Both the position numbers and the translations under genes were made by a program. From Thermoplasmata archaeon (lineage in GTDB: Archaea > Thermoplasmatota > Thermoplasmata > UBA10834): 33,559 bases of DNA. This document shows positions 32,390 to 33,559 of the stretch, one piece after another; within the stretch, counting starts at the first letter, position 1, and each line of letters begins with the position of its first letter. The notes under the pieces were generated by a model, which worked only from the letters and a program-made list of their open reading frames with translations, was not told the DNA's origin and made no database searches. Location: contig JAEHCM010000011.1 in the NCBI GenBank assembly GCA_020696365.1, positions 1 to 33,559 of the forward strand, written 5' to 3'.

Positions 32390-33559
32390 ATGAGCATATT
32401 AGGTGCAAACTGGCAGTCATCACATCTATCAGTGACTCTTGCGATCGTCGTCGCCACGACAATCATCGGAACTGCCTTTGCAGCCGATTCGTCTGAGGGC
32501 GAGACTTCTAGCGAAACCGTACTCAGAATGGGTTTCTTGCAGAAGGTGGACAGCCTGAATCCATTTGTCGGTTTGACGGAAGCATCGCTAATATTCTCTG
32601 GGCTCGTCTATGATTGCCTTCAATCGGTAGATGAAAACCTCGAGTCTGCGCCGAACCTGGCGCTGGCTTGGAGAATAGCAGTGGGCTTCGAACCGTATGG
32701 ATCCGTTTGGGACTACAATCTCACGGGAAACGCCTACTGGCACGACGGAGAACCATTCACGGCAGATGACGTCGTCTTCACTCTCAACCTGAACGCCGAA
32801 TACTACCAGATTATGTGGGTATACCAGCCATATGGGTACTTTATCGACTACGCAGAGAAGATAGCCGACTACACGGTCAGGGTACACTTCTACGACAGGG
32901 CGACCGGCGAGCCGATGCCTGTTGCCTTCGGATCATCCCTGTTGATCCCCATTCTGCCCGAGCACAAGCTGGGAACCTGGTCGCCGTCGGAGATCAGCTT
33001 CAGCTGGACAGGCGTGTTCGACGACTCCGACCCGCCGATAGTCGGCACCGGACCATTCATGGCGACGGAGGACATATACGACGAGTTCCTTCAGGGCGAC
33101 AAGCTTACGCTCGTCAAGAATCCGAACTACTTCTGGAAGGACGAGATGGAAGGCGCACCTGAGATTTCGTTCGATAGGCTCCGAATGCGTTTCTTCAACG
33201 ATGCCACGGCGATGGTGCTTGCGCTAGAGGTGGGCATTCTGGACGTCGCGCAGTTTCCGCCGCACGATTACATCGTGCTCAAGAATAAAGTGTGGAGTGG
33301 CCAGCTCGAGGATGTTGTTACCTATGATGGGCCGAAATGCACTCAATACTGGACTGGTGTTCTCATAAATCACAACAACGCAGGGCCGAATCCGTCGAGG
33401 CTCGACCCGATCATAAGACAGGCTATGACGATGGCCACAGACAAGGCGTACATCAACGACAACTTCTACCTTGGTTTGGGAGAGCCCGGCTCGACCCTGA
33501 TATCGCCGATCAGCGAGGATTGGCACTATCAGCCAACGGCGGAGGAGCTGTATGATTAT
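32390..33559 (+). CDS. ABC transporter substrate-binding protein, peptide/nickel family 5 (partial)
   Basis: The frame is open from ATG 32390 to the end of the window (390 codons, no stop), so the C-terminus is missing. A signal peptide (about 1-31, ending GTAFAAD) has no lipobox Cys, so anchoring, if any, must be elsewhere. Family SBP_bac_5 landmarks follow: VDSLNPFVGLTEAS, LVYDCLQSVDEN, LTGNAYWHDGEPFTADDVVFTL with the diagnostic WHDGEPFTADDV block, GTGPFMATE, LVKNPNYFWKDE and the IIRQAMTMATDKAYI helix. Such proteins deliver oligopeptides, dipeptides or Ni(II) complexes to an ABC importer. The neighbouring secreted peptidases favour peptides; nickel for the CODH/ACS enzymes is an alternative. 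Start choice is firm because of the GGAGGA Shine-Dalgarno. Permease genes would be expected just past the edge. Confidence 0.9.
   Translation, partial: MSILGANWQSSHLSVTLAIVVATTIIGTAFAADSSEGETSSETVLRMGFLQKVDSLNPFVGLTEASLIFSGLVYDCLQSVDENLESAPNLALAWRIAVGFEPYGSVWDYNLTGNAYWHDGEPFTADDVVFTLNLNAEYYQIMWVYQPYGYFIDYAEKIADYTVRVHFYDRATGEPMPVAFGSSLLIPILPEHKLGTWSPSEISFSWTGVFDDSDPPIVGTGPFMATEDIYDEFLQGDKLTLVKNPNYFWKDEMEGAPEISFDRLRMRFFNDATAMVLALEVGILDVAQFPPHDYIVLKNKVWSGQLEDVVTYDGPKCTQYWTGVLINHNNAGPNPSRLDPIIRQAMTMATDKAYINDNFYLGLGEPGSTLISPISEDWHYQPTAEELYDY

Noticed and set aside
1..33559. CRISPR arrays, insertion sequences, transposases, intact rRNA or tRNA genes
   Set aside because: No regularly spaced repeats, transposase motifs, terminal inverted repeats with target duplications, or foldable tRNA/rRNA segments were seen. 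The 21-bp pair and pentamers are too few and too short for CRISPR.

Overview
The window (33.6 kb) comes from an archaeon of the Thermoplasmata-related Euryarchaeota. The archaeal markers are an archaeal-type ribosomal protein S2, RNA polymerase subunit K (Rpo6), a euryarchaeal RPA gene with its COG3390 partner, and TATA boxes about 25 bp upstream of short or absent leaders. The mix of carbon-fixation genes and secreted clostripain-type proteases resembles what is reported for sediment Thermoplasmata such as MBG-D/Thermoprofundales. That placement is inference.

Region 1 (about 1-15 kb) is a Wood-Ljungdahl (reductive acetyl-CoA) island of bacterial type. A leftward operon holds the methyltransferase AcsE, a DUF3786 protein and a secreted caspase-like peptidase with an EF-hand. 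Divergent from it are the corrinoid-protein reductive activator (RACo) and a CooC-type nickel-insertion ATPase. After a Fic-family gene comes a second leftward block, in transcription order: tandem-ACT protein, CooT, a second CooC, then (after a 375-bp gap) one very long gene in which CO dehydrogenase (AcsA) and acetyl-CoA synthase (AcsB) are fused, then AcsD and AcsC. Together these genes cover methyl transfer to the corrinoid protein, its reductive repair, CO2 reduction to CO, acetyl-CoA assembly and nickel loading. The fused AcsA-AcsB is the most unusual item: every cluster ligand is present and the spacing matches separate bacterial enzymes almost residue for residue.

Region 2 (about 15-23.6 kb) is core archaeal material: a SAM methyltransferase, the RPA operon, two DUF2085 membrane proteins around a zinc-ribbon membrane protein, the rpoK-rpsB-Memo cluster (rpoK is only 57 aa from a GTG start), and a class III aminotransferase.

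Region 3 (about 23.7-33.6 kb) looks like a protein-degradation locus: two secreted clostripain (C11) peptidases, a secreted M28 aminopeptidase with PA and dimerisation-like domains, a cytoplasmic M24 Xaa-Pro-type peptidase with a cupin, a DoxD-like membrane protein, and a peptide-type ABC substrate-binding protein that runs off the right edge. A simple model is that peptides made outside are imported and fermented, with the Wood-Ljungdahl island acting as an electron sink or as a CO2/acetyl-CoA route. Intergenic regions here are long and hold repeated motifs (three ATGTTRACAA sites; a 21-bp repeat flanking the DoxD gene) and clear hairpin terminators.
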